Below are positions 52,022 through 60,354 of a stretch of DNA of 64,000 nucleotides, in pieces. The stretch is taken from contig NZ_QWLB01000019.1 in the NCBI RefSeq assembly GCF_003574355.1, forward strand, positions 1-64,000, read 5' to 3'. The DNA comes from Meiothermus granaticius NBRC 107808 (lineage in GTDB: Bacteria; Deinococcota; Deinococci; Deinococcales; Thermaceae). Both the position numbers and the translations under genes were made by a program. Position 1 is the first letter of the stretch, and every line of letters begins with the position of its first letter. The notes below the pieces were generated by a model. It did not search any database and was not told the DNA's origin. It saw only the letters and a list, made by a program, of their open reading frames with translations.

Positions 52022-52702
52022 ATGGCCCTGACCCGCACCACCCTCAACCGCGAAGCCTATAAGGCCCTGCGCAACGCCATCTTGAACCGCAAGCTACCGC
52101 CGGGGAAAAAGCTGATCGTACGGGCCCTGGGGGAGGAGCTGGGTCTCTCCCCCACCCCCATCAAAGAAGCCCTGAGCGCCTTGGAGCGGGAGGGGTTGGT
52201 GGTGGCGGTCCCACACCGGGGGTATTTCGTCCTGGAGCCCACCCCCGCCGACATCCACGAGATTTACAGCCTGCGGGAGGTGCTCGAGGGCCTTGCCGCC
52301 CGCCTGGCGGTTGAGGGCGGGGACCAGGCCCTGGTCCCTCGGCTCGAGAAGCTCCTGGCCCAGCAGCGCAAAGCGGCAGAGCGTGGGGATCTGGGGTTTT
52401 ATGGAGACCTCGACCTGGAGTTTCATAAAGCCTTCTGGGAGGCCTCGAGGAATCGGCGCCTGCTGGCTACTGCCGAGACCATCGATGGGCAGATCCGGAT
52501 ATTGATCAACAGCTCCGCAGTCATTCCAGGGCGGCTGCCAGAATCTCGGGCTGAGCACGAGGCCATCCTGCAAGCGGTCGCGGGACAGGACCCCGAGGCC
52601 GCCGAGGCCGCAATGCGGCAGCACGTGCGCAACGCGAGAAGGGCCCTGGAAGCTTACCTGCTCAAAGGCAAGGCCGTTCTGGACGGGCACAGAGCCGGTT
52701 AG
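52022..52702 (+). CDS. GntR-family regulator with FCD domain, likely controls the suy operon
   Basis: A 226-residue transcription factor. The winged helix covers about 1-75 (AYKALRNAILNRKLPPGKKL, LGLSPTPIKEALSALEREGL). The FCD effector domain follows with its metal/ligand residues: Asp and His in DLDLEFHKAFW, His in RAEHEAIL and His in MRQHVRNARRAL. FCD proteins bind carboxylic acids, so sulfolactate or sulfopyruvate are sensible effectors, by inference. I choose ATG 52022 because the frame's upstream part lies in promoter sequence; TAAGAT at 52002-52007 is a possible -10 box. It is divergent from suyA. Confidence 0.87.
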   Translation: MALTRTTLNREAYKALRNAILNRKLPPGKKLIVRALGEELGLSPTPIKEALSALEREGLVVAVPHRGYFVLEPTPADIHEIYSLREVLEGLAARLAVEGGDQALVPRLEKLLAQQRKAAERGDLGFYGDLDLEFHKAFWEASRNRRLLATAETIDGQIRILINSSAVIPGRLPESRAEHEAILQAVAGQDPEAAEAAMRQHVRNARRALEAYLLKGKAVLDGHRAG

Positions 52703-52766
52703 TCCCCTGTGCGCTGGCAGGTGTTGAATTGAAGGGGGGCCTCGAGGTAGGCTTCTTGAGCCTTTT

Positions 52767-52841
52767 GGGGCCATAGCTCAGCGGGAGAGCAGCGCCTTTG
52801 CAAGGCGAAGGTCGGGGGTTCAAATCCCTCTGGCTCCACCA
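52767..52841 (+). tRNA. tRNA-Ala (TGC anticodon)
   Basis: A 75-base cloverleaf with acceptor GGGGCCA/TGGCTCC (one G-U pair), D-arm GCTCAGCGGGAGAGC, anticodon loop TTTGCAA giving TGC, T-arm GGGGGTTCAAATCCCTC, discriminator A and an encoded CCA. A weak 5-bp hairpin with three Ts (52749-52766) sits directly before it. It flanks the suy cluster on the regulator side. Confidence 0.95.
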
Positions 52842-52917
52842 AAAGCCTCAAATTGTTGTGCAAGGCAAGCCCCAGCTTCCACTTTTGCAGCGGGGTACTG
52901 ATCACACCGGACGGGGT

Positions 52918-53241
52918 TTAATGCTCGGTTTGGGCGCTATCGGTGATCGCCTCAAAGGTCTCGAGGCGGTTGGGCCCTCGGAAAGCCTCGCGGGGCAGGG
53001 TGCTGCTCTTGGCGTGGCCTTCCTTGAACCCGGGGCTGTTCACCCAGTCCTGGAAGTGGGCCTCGCTCTCCCAAAAGGTCATCACCACATAGGGCTCCTC
53101 CGCCGGATTGGCCGGGCGCAGCACCAGGTTGCGGACAAACCCCGGCCTGCGGTCTACCAGCCGCGCCCGCTGGCGAAAGGTCTCCTCAAAGCGCTGGACA
53201 TACTCCGGAGCGACCGGAATGCGGTTCATGGTCACAAACAT
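52918..53241 (-). CDS. ABM-domain monooxygenase (heme-degrading HmoA/IsdG-like)
   Basis: A 107-residue ferredoxin-like alpha+beta protein. MNRIPVAPEYVQRFEETFRQRA, PGFVRNLVLRPANPAEEPYVV and TFWESEAHFQDWVNSPGFKEGH are the antibiotic-biosynthesis-monooxygenase pattern, closest to small heme-degrading enzymes with conserved Asn and Trp. Heme or another aromatic substrate is possible. GAGGGG lies upstream of the ATG at 53239-53241; a second ATG four codons in is an alternative. It stands alone between tRNA-Ala and the KH-R3H gene. Confidence 0.75.
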   Translation of the reverse strand: MFVTMNRIPVAPEYVQRFEETFRQRARLVDRRPGFVRNLVLRPANPAEEPYVVMTFWESEAHFQDWVNSPGFKEGHAKSSTLPREAFRGPNRLETFEAITDSAQTEH

Positions 53242-53407
53242 TCCAACCCCCTCAACGCCAAGGCTAGAACCCTAGGGGGCTAAGGTCAATATTTTCAGGG
53301 GCCATCCCGGTTCGCGGGGCACACAAACGGTGGGCTTTAGGGGAATGGAAGCTGATCAGGGTCTCGAGCCTTCCATATAACCAAAATAAACCGCGAAGGA
53401 ATTAGGC

Positions 53408-53413
53408 TATAAT
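53408..53413 (+). promoter_or_regulatory. -10 box TATAAT of the KH-R3H gene
   Basis: A consensus TATAAT sits 13 bases before ATG 53427 and 7 bases before an in-frame TTG at 53421. The 7-base spacing fits the leaderless pattern, so either start is possible. Confidence 0.5.
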
Positions 53414-53426
53414 CGGACGATTGAAT

Positions 53427-54041
53427 ATGGAAGACAAAAAACGTGGTTTAGACGACCTGCTTACCGATCTGGGGATCGGCGAGGGCGAATCCGCCCCCGA
53501 GGTCGTGCTCAAGGAAGAAGCCAAAGCCCCGGTGGTAGCCCCTGCCGTACAGGATCCCAAAAACGCCCTAGAACACTTCATGGTGGGGCTCTTGATGCGC
53601 CTGGACCCCGCCTATTCCGTGGAGGTTCGCCAAGAGGGTGAGGTCTTCCACGCGGAGATCTTGGGCGGGGATCTGGGCCGGGCCATTGGACGGGAGGGGA
53701 AAACCCTGCAAAGCCTCGAGTTCATCGCGAACGTGGCCATGGCTAAGCAGTTTGGCTCGGCCTATCGGGTGGTCCTCGATGCTGCAGGGTATCGCCGCCG
53801 CAACGAGGACCGCATTCACCGCATGGCCATGGACGCGGTGTTGCAGGTGGAGGTCAGGGGCCAGGAGGTTGAGCTCCCGGCCATGCGCCCGAGCGAGCGG
53901 CGCATGATCCATGTGCTGCTCAAGCAGCATCAGAAGGTCACCACCTACTCGGTGGGGGAAGGGGAGGAACGGCACGTGGTGGTCGCCCCGAGGGGGGCCG
54001 ATACCCCCGCGCAAGCCCAAGAGGTGGACAGCGAGGGGTAA
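53427..54041 (+). CDS. KH-R3H RNA-binding protein (Jag/KhpB-like)
   Basis: A 204-residue RNA-binding protein. An acidic, low-complexity N terminus (about 1-45) replaces the usual Jag-N domain. A KH domain follows with GRAIGREGKTLQSLEFIAN (about 88-106), then an R3H domain near 150-195 (MRPSERRMIHVLLKQHQKV, with the R-x3-H-like motif). In other bacteria Jag/KhpB sits beside yidC and rnpA and affects cell elongation; here it is beside prmC instead. Start ATG 53427 or TTG 53421. Confidence 0.83.
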   Translation: MEDKKRGLDDLLTDLGIGEGESAPEVVLKEEAKAPVVAPAVQDPKNALEHFMVGLLMRLDPAYSVEVRQEGEVFHAEILGGDLGRAIGREGKTLQSLEFIANVAMAKQFGSAYRVVLDAAGYRRRNEDRIHRMAMDAVLQVEVRGQEVELPAMRPSERRMIHVLLKQHQKVTTYSVGEGEERHVVVAPRGADTPAQAQEVDSEG

Positions 54042-54064
54042 CCATCTACCCCCCGACCCTAACC

Positions 54065-54925
54065 ATGACCCGCCTCGAGCTCCTCCGCCAGCTGCAACAG
54101 CGCCTCAGCGCAGCCGGCAAGCCAGGCCTCGAGGCCCGTTTCATCCTGGCTCACATCCTGCAGGTAGACCCCAACACCCTGGCCAGCAGCCTGTTTCAGC
54201 CGGTCTCTCCCGACGTGGCCGAAGCCGCCCAGGCCATGGTGGGGGTGCGGTTGGAGGGATACCCGCTGCAGTTGCTCCTGGGAGAGACCGAGTTCTTCGG
54301 GCTGCGCCTACGGGTACAAAAGGGCGTCTTGATCCCCCGCCCAGAGACCGAGGGCTTAGTTGAGCGCGCGCTCGAGCGGCTGCGGGGGCGCACCGAGCGG
54401 GTCCGGGTGGTGGACGTGGGAACCGGCAGCGGGGCCATTGCCCTGGCCCTCAAACACATGCGCCCCGGATGGGAGGTCTGGGGCACCGATATCAACCCTC
54501 AGGCCATCGCCCTAGCCCAGCAAAATGCCCTGGACCATGGCCTGGAGGTGCGGTTCCTGCAGGCGGCCTACACCGCTGGGCTAAGTGCTTTGGACTTGGT
54601 GATTTCCAACCCCCCCTATCTGCCCGAGGAGTATAAGAGCGAAGCCCCGCCCGAGCTCGAGTACGAAGACGAGGCCGCGCTTTACTCCGGTTATGACGGC
54701 CTAGATATGGCTCGAGAGCTGCTGCTCCAAGCCTGGGGTGCGCTTCTGCCGGGAGGCTGGCTGGCCCTGGAGCTAGCCCCCTTCAACGTCTATGAGCTCC
54801 GGGAGGAAGCCTTTTACCGTGGCTGGGAGCAGGCCCAGGTCTACCGGGACCTAACCCAGCAACCCCGCTATCTGCTGGCCCGAAAACCCGGCGGGGAGCC
54901 GGACGAGGTTCTGGTGGAGCAATAA
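54065..54925 (+). CDS. prmC: Release factor glutamine methyltransferase
   Basis: A 286-residue methyltransferase that modifies the GGQ glutamine of RF1/RF2. SAM motif VVDVGTGSGAIALALK (115-130), catalytic NPPY (182-185) and the N-terminal helical domain (1-85) with EARFILAHIL and GYPLQLLLGETEFFG are all typical. IPRPETEGLVE is the conserved linker. It begins 23 bases after the KH-R3H gene, so a shared transcript is likely. Confidence 0.93.
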   Translation: MTRLELLRQLQQRLSAAGKPGLEARFILAHILQVDPNTLASSLFQPVSPDVAEAAQAMVGVRLEGYPLQLLLGETEFFGLRLRVQKGVLIPRPETEGLVERALERLRGRTERVRVVDVGTGSGAIALALKHMRPGWEVWGTDINPQAIALAQQNALDHGLEVRFLQAAYTAGLSALDLVISNPPYLPEEYKSEAPPELEYEDEAALYSGYDGLDMARELLLQAWGALLPGGWLALELAPFNVYELREEAFYRGWEQAQVYRDLTQQPRYLLARKPGGEPDEVLVEQ

Positions 54926-54946
54926 CCCCCCAAAGGGGCAGCGGTA

Positions 54947-54952
54947 TAGACT
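54947..54952 (+). promoter_or_regulatory. -10 box TAGACT, leaderless start of the IMPase
   Basis: TAGACT plus eight bases precedes ATG 54961. Confidence 0.5.
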
Positions 54953-54960
54953 GCGAAGGT

Positions 54961-55737
54961 ATGGACCGAGACCTGTACCTCGAGGCGGCCTTGGATGCGG
55001 CGTACCTGGCCAAGGGAATCCACCAGTATTACCGGGAAAAAGGCTTTACCCAGAGCAGCAAATCCACCCCCACCGACCTCGTCACCCAGGCAGACCGAGA
55101 ATCGGAAACGGCTATTCGGGCCCTCCTCACCTCGAGGTTCCCCGGTCATGGGGTACTGGGCGAGGAGGAAGGACAGCAGGGCGAAGGGGAGTTTCGCTGG
55201 ATCGTGGATCCGCTGGATGGCACGGTGAACTATGCCCACGGCTTTCCGTTTTATGCGGTGAGCATCGCCCTCGAGGTGCGGGGGCAGCTTGAGCTGGGGG
55301 TGATCCTCGACACCGCTCGCGGCGAGCTCTTTACCGCGCTCCGCGGCGCTGGGGCCCGAATGAATGGGCGGCCCATCCGGGTTTCCAGGCAAACCCAGTT
55401 GCTGGGAAGCCTGTTGGCCACGGGGTTCCCATACGATGTTCAGCGGGATAGCGAGAACCTCACCTACTTCCAGCGGGCCTTGGCCAAGGGCCTCACGGTG
55501 CGCCGTCCGGGAGCGGCCGCGCTCGACCTGGCCTACGTAGCGGCGGGGCGGCTCGAGGGGTTCTGGGAGGTCAAGCTCAATCCCTGGGATGTGGCCGCAG
55601 GCTGGCTCCTCATCGAAGAAGCGGGGGGGCAGGTCACCGGCCTTCATGGGGAGCCCTATGCCCTGGGAAACCGCTACCTGGTGGCCTCTAATCAGGCCAT
55701 CCATGCCGAGCTGATCGCCACCCTGCACGGCCATTAG
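54961..55737 (+). CDS. Inositol-monophosphatase family phosphatase (SuhB-like)
   Basis: A 258-residue Mg-dependent phosphatase. Metal ligands are Glu68-70 in LGEEEG, Asp83 and Asp86 in VDPLDGTVNYAHG, and the final Asp in WDVAAGWLLIEEAGG (about 208-222). The substrate could be inositol phosphate, fructose-1,6-bisphosphate, NADP or PAP; the family cannot be subdivided by eye. Its own -10 box separates it from prmC. Confidence 0.88.
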   Translation: MDRDLYLEAALDAAYLAKGIHQYYREKGFTQSSKSTPTDLVTQADRESETAIRALLTSRFPGHGVLGEEEGQQGEGEFRWIVDPLDGTVNYAHGFPFYAVSIALEVRGQLELGVILDTARGELFTALRGAGARMNGRPIRVSRQTQLLGSLLATGFPYDVQRDSENLTYFQRALAKGLTVRRPGAAALDLAYVAAGRLEGFWEVKLNPWDVAAGWLLIEEAGGQVTGLHGEPYALGNRYLVASNQAIHAELIATLHGH

Positions 55738-55774
55738 CGCCCTGGCCCTGGCTAGACGAGGGGCTGGGGCTCGG

Positions 55775-55780
55775 TAGAAT
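55775..55780 (+). promoter_or_regulatory. -10 box TAGAAT, leaderless GTG start of purD
   Basis: TAGAAT plus six bases precedes GTG 55787, supporting the non-ATG start. Confidence 0.5.
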
Positions 55781-55786
55781 AGCCGC

Positions 55787-57028
55787 GTGAAGGTTTTGGT
55801 GGTAGGTTCCGGAGGCCGCGAACACGCTTTGGTCTGGAAGGCTGCCCAGTCTCCTAGGGTTTCTCAGCTCTACGCGGCTCCTGGTAACCCCGGTATGGCC
55901 GAGTGGGCCCGGCTGATCCCCTGGGATGGCGAGGTGCATCATCTGGCCGAGTGGGCCCTCCAAGAGGGGATTGAGCTAACCCTGGTGGGGCCCGAAGGGC
56001 CACTGGTGGAGGGGATCGCCGATGCCTTCGCCCAGCGGGGGTTGCGGGTCTTTGGGCCGACCCAGCGGGCCGCGATGATCGAGGGCTCGAAGTCCTTTGC
56101 TAAGGATCTAATGCGGCGCTACGGCATCCCCACCGCCCAGTACAGAAGCTTTACTGAGCCCCTGGAGGCCCTGGAATACCTCGAGACCCAGGGGGCGCCC
56201 ATCGTGGTCAAAGACTCCGGCCTGGCCGCGGGTAAAGGGGTGACCGTGGCCACGACGCTACACCAAGCCAAACAAGCCGCGCTCAATATCCTCTCCGGGC
56301 CCGAGCCCGGCGAGATCGTGGTGGAAGAGTTTCTAAGCGGCCCTGAGGTGACCGTGCTGGCGGTGACCGATGGCGTTTCGATCAAGCCCCTCCTGCCCTC
56401 TCAAGACCACAAGCGCTTGGGCGATGGCGACACGGGCCCCATGACCGGTGGGATGGGTGCGGTCTGCCCTTACCCGCTTCCCCCCCAAACCCTGGCCCAG
56501 ATCGAGGCCGAGGTGTTGCGGCCCCTGCTCGAGGGGCTGCGCTCGGAGGGGGTGCTCTACCAGGGGGTGATCTACGCCGGGCTCATGCTCACCGCGGGCG
56601 GCCCTAAAGTGCTGGAGTTCAATGCCCGCTTCGGTGATCCCGAGGCTCAGGCCATCCTGCCCCTGCTGCAAACCGATCTGATCGAGCTGGCCCTGGCCAC
56701 AGTCGAGGGCCGGCTGGGGGGGCTCGAGCTGGTCTGGCATCCTGGGGCCGCGGTGTGTGTGGTGATGGCGGCTCCCGGCTACCCCAACGACCCCCAGAAA
56801 GGGCTGCCCCTACAGCTGCCCGCCCAAGCTCCCGAAGGCGTGCTGTATTTTCAGGCCGGAACCCGGCAGGACCCCAATGGGCTGATCACCGCGGGTGGGC
56901 GGGTGCTGAACGTGGTGGGGGTGGGAGACACCCTGGCCCAAGCCCTGGACCGGGCCTATCAAGGGGTGGGCGCGGTCCGCTTCGAGCGGGCCCAGTATCG
57001 CTGGGACATTGGCCGAAAGCTGCGGTAG
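55787..57028 (+). CDS. purD: Phosphoribosylamine-glycine ligase (GARS)
   Basis: A 413-residue ATP-grasp enzyme, second step of purine synthesis. The N-terminal VVGSGGREHALVWKAAQSP and GNPGMAEWA are the family start. The ATP-grasp part has APIVVKDSGLAAGKGVTVA, LLPSQDHKRLGDGDTGPMTG and EFNARFGDPEAQ. The C-terminal domain has AAVCVVMAAPGYP and AGGRVLNVVGVGDTLAQAL. GTG start. A 7-bp stem-loop follows the stop at 57041-57061. No other pur gene is near. Confidence 0.95.
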   Translation: MKVLVVGSGGREHALVWKAAQSPRVSQLYAAPGNPGMAEWARLIPWDGEVHHLAEWALQEGIELTLVGPEGPLVEGIADAFAQRGLRVFGPTQRAAMIEGSKSFAKDLMRRYGIPTAQYRSFTEPLEALEYLETQGAPIVVKDSGLAAGKGVTVATTLHQAKQAALNILSGPEPGEIVVEEFLSGPEVTVLAVTDGVSIKPLLPSQDHKRLGDGDTGPMTGGMGAVCPYPLPPQTLAQIEAEVLRPLLEGLRSEGVLYQGVIYAGLMLTAGGPKVLEFNARFGDPEAQAILPLLQTDLIELALATVEGRLGGLELVWHPGAAVCVVMAAPGYPNDPQKGLPLQLPAQAPEGVLYFQAGTRQDPNGLITAGGRVLNVVGVGDTLAQALDRAYQGVGAVRFERAQYRWDIGRKLR

Positions 57029-57040
57029 GGGTAAAGTAGG

Positions 57041-57061
57041 AGGCGCATTGCTCTTGCGCCT
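57041..57061. repeat. Stem-loop downstream of purD
   Basis: AGGCGCA (57041-57047) pairs with TGCGCCT (57055-57061), loop of 7. No T run follows. It may close the purD transcript before the ABC operon promoter. Confidence 0.4.
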
Positions 57062-57076
57062 TGGCGAGTAAGCCGG

Positions 57077-57107
57077 TTGATCCCGCGCTGACATAAGCGG
57101 TATTGTT
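57077..57107 (+). promoter_or_regulatory. Candidate promoter of the second sugar ABC operon
   Basis: TTGATC and TATTGT, 18 bases apart, lie upstream of the binding-protein gene. A GGAGG eight bases before the ATG at 57151 gives a leadered mRNA. The spacer is one base longer than ideal. Confidence 0.4.
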
Positions 57108-57150
57108 CTCGCACTTCCACACAAGGCGCAACGCCACGGAGGATAGAAAG

Positions 57151-58386
57151 ATGAAGAAGCTACTCGTCGCCGCCCTGCTGGCCTTAGGCTTGGCTCAGGC
57201 CCAGCAGGTTACCATCACCTACTGGCAGTATGACTTCAAGAGCAAGGTAGACACCATCAACGAACTCATCAAGCAGTTTGAGGCAGCCAATCCAGGCATC
57301 AAGGTGGTGCAGCAAACCTTCCCTTACGATGCCTATCAACAAAAGGTGGCCTCGGCGGTGGCGGCAGGGCAAGGGCCGGACGTGGTCAACCTCTACTACG
57401 GCTGGCTTCCCACTTGGGTGAAAGCAGGCTACCTCCAGGCCCTCCCCGACGAGCTGAGCAAGAGCCTGGATACCGATTTCATCGGGATGGTCCAGGCCGC
57501 CAAGGTCAACGGCAAGTACTACGGCATCCCTACGGCGGTGCGGGCCTTGGCTCTCTTCTACAACAAAGATCTGTTTAAAGCCGCAGGCATCAAAAATCCG
57601 CCCCGCACCTGGGACGAGTTCTACGCCGCCGGACAGAAGCTCACGGTCAAGCAAGGCAACCGCTACACCCAGATCGGGTATGGCATCTCCCCAGATGGGC
57701 AAGATCACAATGTGGTGCGGGAAATCCTGGTGCGCCAGGCCGGGGGCCGCCCCTACTCCGACGATGACCGGAAGGTACTGTATGGGGGTCCTGAAGGCCT
57801 CAAAGCCTTCCGCACGTACACCGACTGGGTCAAGAAATACGATATCGGCATCCCCAACTTCTTCCCCGGCAACAACGGCTACCGCGATGGCTTCATTGCA
57901 GGGAAGATCGGGATGATCATTGACGGCAGCTTTGCCATCGGCACCATCCGCGACGGGGCCAAGTTTAACTGGGGGGTGACCGAGATCCCCATTGACCGCC
58001 CCGGCGCGCGCAAGGCCAACTTCGGCTCGTTCTGGCTGCACGGGCTGAGCCCACTGGCCACCGGCGCCAAGCGCGATGCGGCGCTTAAGTTCCTGCAGTT
58101 CATCACCTCTGCCGATACTGAACGGATGTGGCTCGAGCGCGTAGGGGAACTGCCAGCCCGCAAGGCCATCCTCAAGGACCCCAAGCTTAGCACCGACCCT
58201 ATCTATGGCCCCTTCGTGGTGGGGCTCTCCTATGCCAAGGCTACCCCCTTCGTGGACGAGGCGGCCCAGCGCAAGGTGATGGTGGACGCCATCAACCGGG
58301 TATTGCTGGAAAACGCCGACCCCGACACTTCCCTCAAACAAGCCGCGGCAGAGGATCAAAAAATCCTCGATCAGTTCTGGAAATAG
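57151..58386 (+). CDS. ABC sugar-type solute-binding protein (second system)
   Basis: A 411-residue exported protein, MalE/UgpB class. Signal peptide about 1-18 (MKKLLVAALLALGLAQAQ). QFEAANPGIKVVQQTFPYD, QGPDVVNLYYGWLPTW and YYGIPTAVRALALFYNKDLF are conserved binding-protein segments; AGKIGMIIDGSFAIG lies in the second lobe. The ligand is not readable; mono- or disaccharides are typical. I choose ATG 57151 behind GGAGG, not the longer frame from 57103. It heads SBP-permease-permease. Confidence 0.9.
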   Translation: MKKLLVAALLALGLAQAQQVTITYWQYDFKSKVDTINELIKQFEAANPGIKVVQQTFPYDAYQQKVASAVAAGQGPDVVNLYYGWLPTWVKAGYLQALPDELSKSLDTDFIGMVQAAKVNGKYYGIPTAVRALALFYNKDLFKAAGIKNPPRTWDEFYAAGQKLTVKQGNRYTQIGYGISPDGQDHNVVREILVRQAGGRPYSDDDRKVLYGGPEGLKAFRTYTDWVKKYDIGIPNFFPGNNGYRDGFIAGKIGMIIDGSFAIGTIRDGAKFNWGVTEIPIDRPGARKANFGSFWLHGLSPLATGAKRDAALKFLQFITSADTERMWLERVGELPARKAILKDPKLSTDPIYGPFVVGLSYAKATPFVDEAAQRKVMVDAINRVLLENADPDTSLKQAAAEDQKILDQFWK

Positions 58387-58405
58387 GCAATAGCTTAGGG
58401 CTCGA

Positions 58406-58429
58406 GCCCCACGCTATACGACGTGGGGC
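58406..58429. repeat. Stem-loop between binding-protein and permease genes
   Basis: GCCCCACG (58406-58413) pairs with CGTGGGGC (58422-58429), 8-base loop. It sits in the only gap of the operon just after the binding-protein gene. This is where many ABC operons carry a hairpin that protects the upstream mRNA and lowers permease expression. Role inferred from position. Confidence 0.5.
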
Positions 58430-58450
58430 CCAGGCCCCAAATTTTCATTC

Positions 58451-59347
58451 ATGAAGCCCCGCTTTTCCCTCGCTACCCGCGAAGCCCTCTGGGCCTTGGC
58501 GTTCTTGGCCATCCCGCTGGTGTTTTTTCTGTTCATCCGGATTTATCCGGCGTTTCAGGCCCTGTGGCTCAGCCTGTTTGAATGGAACGCCGACCCCGCC
58601 AAGCGGCACTACGTAGGCTTGGAGCACTACTCGCGCATGCTCACCGACGCCACCCTGGGGAAAGCCCTGCGCAACACGGTGCTCTATACCGTGATCGGGG
58701 TACCCCTCCAGCTGGCTTTGGGGCTGATCTTGGCCCTGTTGTTGCAGTCGGTAACGCGGCTGCGGGATTTGTTTCGGGCGATTTACTTCACCCCCTACAT
58801 CACCCCAGCGGTGGCGGTGGCCTGGGTGTTTAGCTGGATGCTCTCACCCAACTTCGGCATCGTTAACGAGGTGTTGGGGTTGCTGGGCATTCCGGCCCAG
58901 AAGTTTCTCACCAGCCCTGCTCAAGCCCTGCCCACGGTGACCGCCATTGTGGTTTGGCAGAACCTGGGGTTTCAAGTGGTGCTCTTTTTGGCAGGTCTAG
59001 AGAGCATCCCCCGCACCTACTATGAGGCGGCCCGCATAGACGGGGCCGGCGGCTGGGCCACCTTCCGCCACATCACCCTCCCCCTACTGAACCCAGTGAT
59101 GGTGTTCTCCGCGGTGATTGCCACCATTGGCTTTCTCCAGCTCTTCACCCAGGTGGTGAACCTCAACTTCACCGATCAGGGGGGGCCGGTGGGCAGCACC
59201 CTGACCCTAGCGCTCTACATCTACCAGCTGGCTTTCGCCCGGTTCCAACTGGGCTACGCCGCAGCAGTAACGGTGCTGCTGTTTGGCCTAATCCTGATCA
59301 TCACCCTGGTACAGCTTCGCATCCTCTCGAGAAGGGTGGAGTACTGA
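58451..59347 (+). CDS. ABC sugar-type permease, MalF-like (second system)
   Basis: A 298-residue permease with six helices. The EAA loop reads TYYEAARIDGAGGWATFRHI. SWMLSPNFGIVNEVLGLLG and FTDQGGPVGSTLTLALYIY are MalF/UgpA-type segments. No clear Shine-Dalgarno precedes the ATG; the upstream hairpin may lower its output. Confidence 0.9.
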   Translation: MKPRFSLATREALWALAFLAIPLVFFLFIRIYPAFQALWLSLFEWNADPAKRHYVGLEHYSRMLTDATLGKALRNTVLYTVIGVPLQLALGLILALLLQSVTRLRDLFRAIYFTPYITPAVAVAWVFSWMLSPNFGIVNEVLGLLGIPAQKFLTSPAQALPTVTAIVVWQNLGFQVVLFLAGLESIPRTYYEAARIDGAGGWATFRHITLPLLNPVMVFSAVIATIGFLQLFTQVVNLNFTDQGGPVGSTLTLALYIYQLAFARFQLGYAAAVTVLLFGLILIITLVQLRILSRRVEY

Positions 59348-59441
59348 TGCCCCAAAGCTCTTCCGCTGTTCGGCCCTTGCCACACGTCCCCGCATCCGCC
59401 CTGGGTGCCGAGGCTCCGCTAGGGGCTTGTCTGAGAAGGCT

Positions 59442-60254
59442 ATGAACCGCTTCTACACTGCCTTAGCCTATATCCTCTTGGCCCTGGGGGGGGTGGTGAT
59501 GGTCTTCCCCTTTGTCTGGATGCTCCTGACCTCACTCAAACCCTTCGGCGAGTTGTTTAACCTCGAGGTCTGGCCCCGCGACCCCACCTTGGATAACTAC
59601 CGCGAGGTGTTGACCCGCACCGACTTCCCCCGCTGGTTTCTCAACAGCCTGGGGATTGCAGGGATCACCACCGCCACGGTGCTGTTTTTCGATTCCTTGG
59701 TGGGCTATACCCTGGCCAAGCTGCGGTTTCCCGGTAAGGAGATCGTCTTTGTGCTGATCCTGTCCACCTTGATGGTTCCCACCGAGATGCTGGTGATCCC
59801 CTGGTACGTGATGAGCGTGGGTTACGGCTGGGTAGACACCTACTGGGGCCTCTTGTTCCCCGGCCTGATCAGCGCCTTTGGGGTATTTTTGATGCGGCAG
59901 TTCTTTCAAAGTCTGCCCTCCGAGCTAATGGACGCCGGGCGCATCGACGGGCTCTCCGAGTTCGGGGTGTTCTGGCGGGTGGCTTTCCCCCTGGTCCGTC
60001 CAGGGCTGGCTGCCTTGGGCATCTTCACCTTTCTGGGCAACTGGAACGCCTTTTTGTGGCCGCTGGTCATCACCCAGTCACCGGCCATGCGAACCCTTCC
60101 GGTAGGGGTAGCGCTGTTTTCCGGCGAAGCCAACACCGCCTGGCACCTGATCATGACCGCTAGCAGCCTGGCGGTGCTGCCGGTGTTGCTGGTATTTTTA
60201 TTCTTCCAAAAGCAGATCATCGAGGGCGTGGTGCTCACCGGGGTCAAAGGTTAG
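59442..60254 (+). CDS. ABC sugar-type permease, MalG-like (second system)
   Basis: A 270-residue permease with six helices. The EAA loop reads ELMDAGRIDGLSEFGVFWRV (Met-Asp-Ala in place of Tyr-Glu-Ala), and the C terminus IIEGVVLTGVKG is MalG-like. I choose ATG 59442, preceded by GAGAAGG, over a TTG five codons upstream. It starts 94 bases after the MalF-like gene. No ATPase gene follows. Confidence 0.88.
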   Translation: MNRFYTALAYILLALGGVVMVFPFVWMLLTSLKPFGELFNLEVWPRDPTLDNYREVLTRTDFPRWFLNSLGIAGITTATVLFFDSLVGYTLAKLRFPGKEIVFVLILSTLMVPTEMLVIPWYVMSVGYGWVDTYWGLLFPGLISAFGVFLMRQFFQSLPSELMDAGRIDGLSEFGVFWRVAFPLVRPGLAALGIFTFLGNWNAFLWPLVITQSPAMRTLPVGVALFSGEANTAWHLIMTASSLAVLPVLLVFLFFQKQIIEGVVLTGVKG

Positions 60255-60354
60255 GCCCAGCCAGGGGTCGGGAGAAAAGGCGATACCCCCCTCCTCCAGG
60301 TATCTGACCTTTATTTAATCGAATTTTCTGCCATACTGACGGTGGGATGATCTG

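Noticed and set aside
52749-52766. Terminator between the GntR gene and tRNA-Ala
   Set aside because: Only a 5-bp stem with three free Ts, the last adjoining the tRNA 5' end. Too weak to list as a feature, though some read-through control is possible.
43033-52841. Genomic island inserted at tRNA-Ala
   Set aside because: tRNA genes are common integration sites and the suy cluster lies next to one. However, I see no integrase, no repeat of the tRNA 3' end at the far side, and codon use and CTCGAG density look like the rest of the window.
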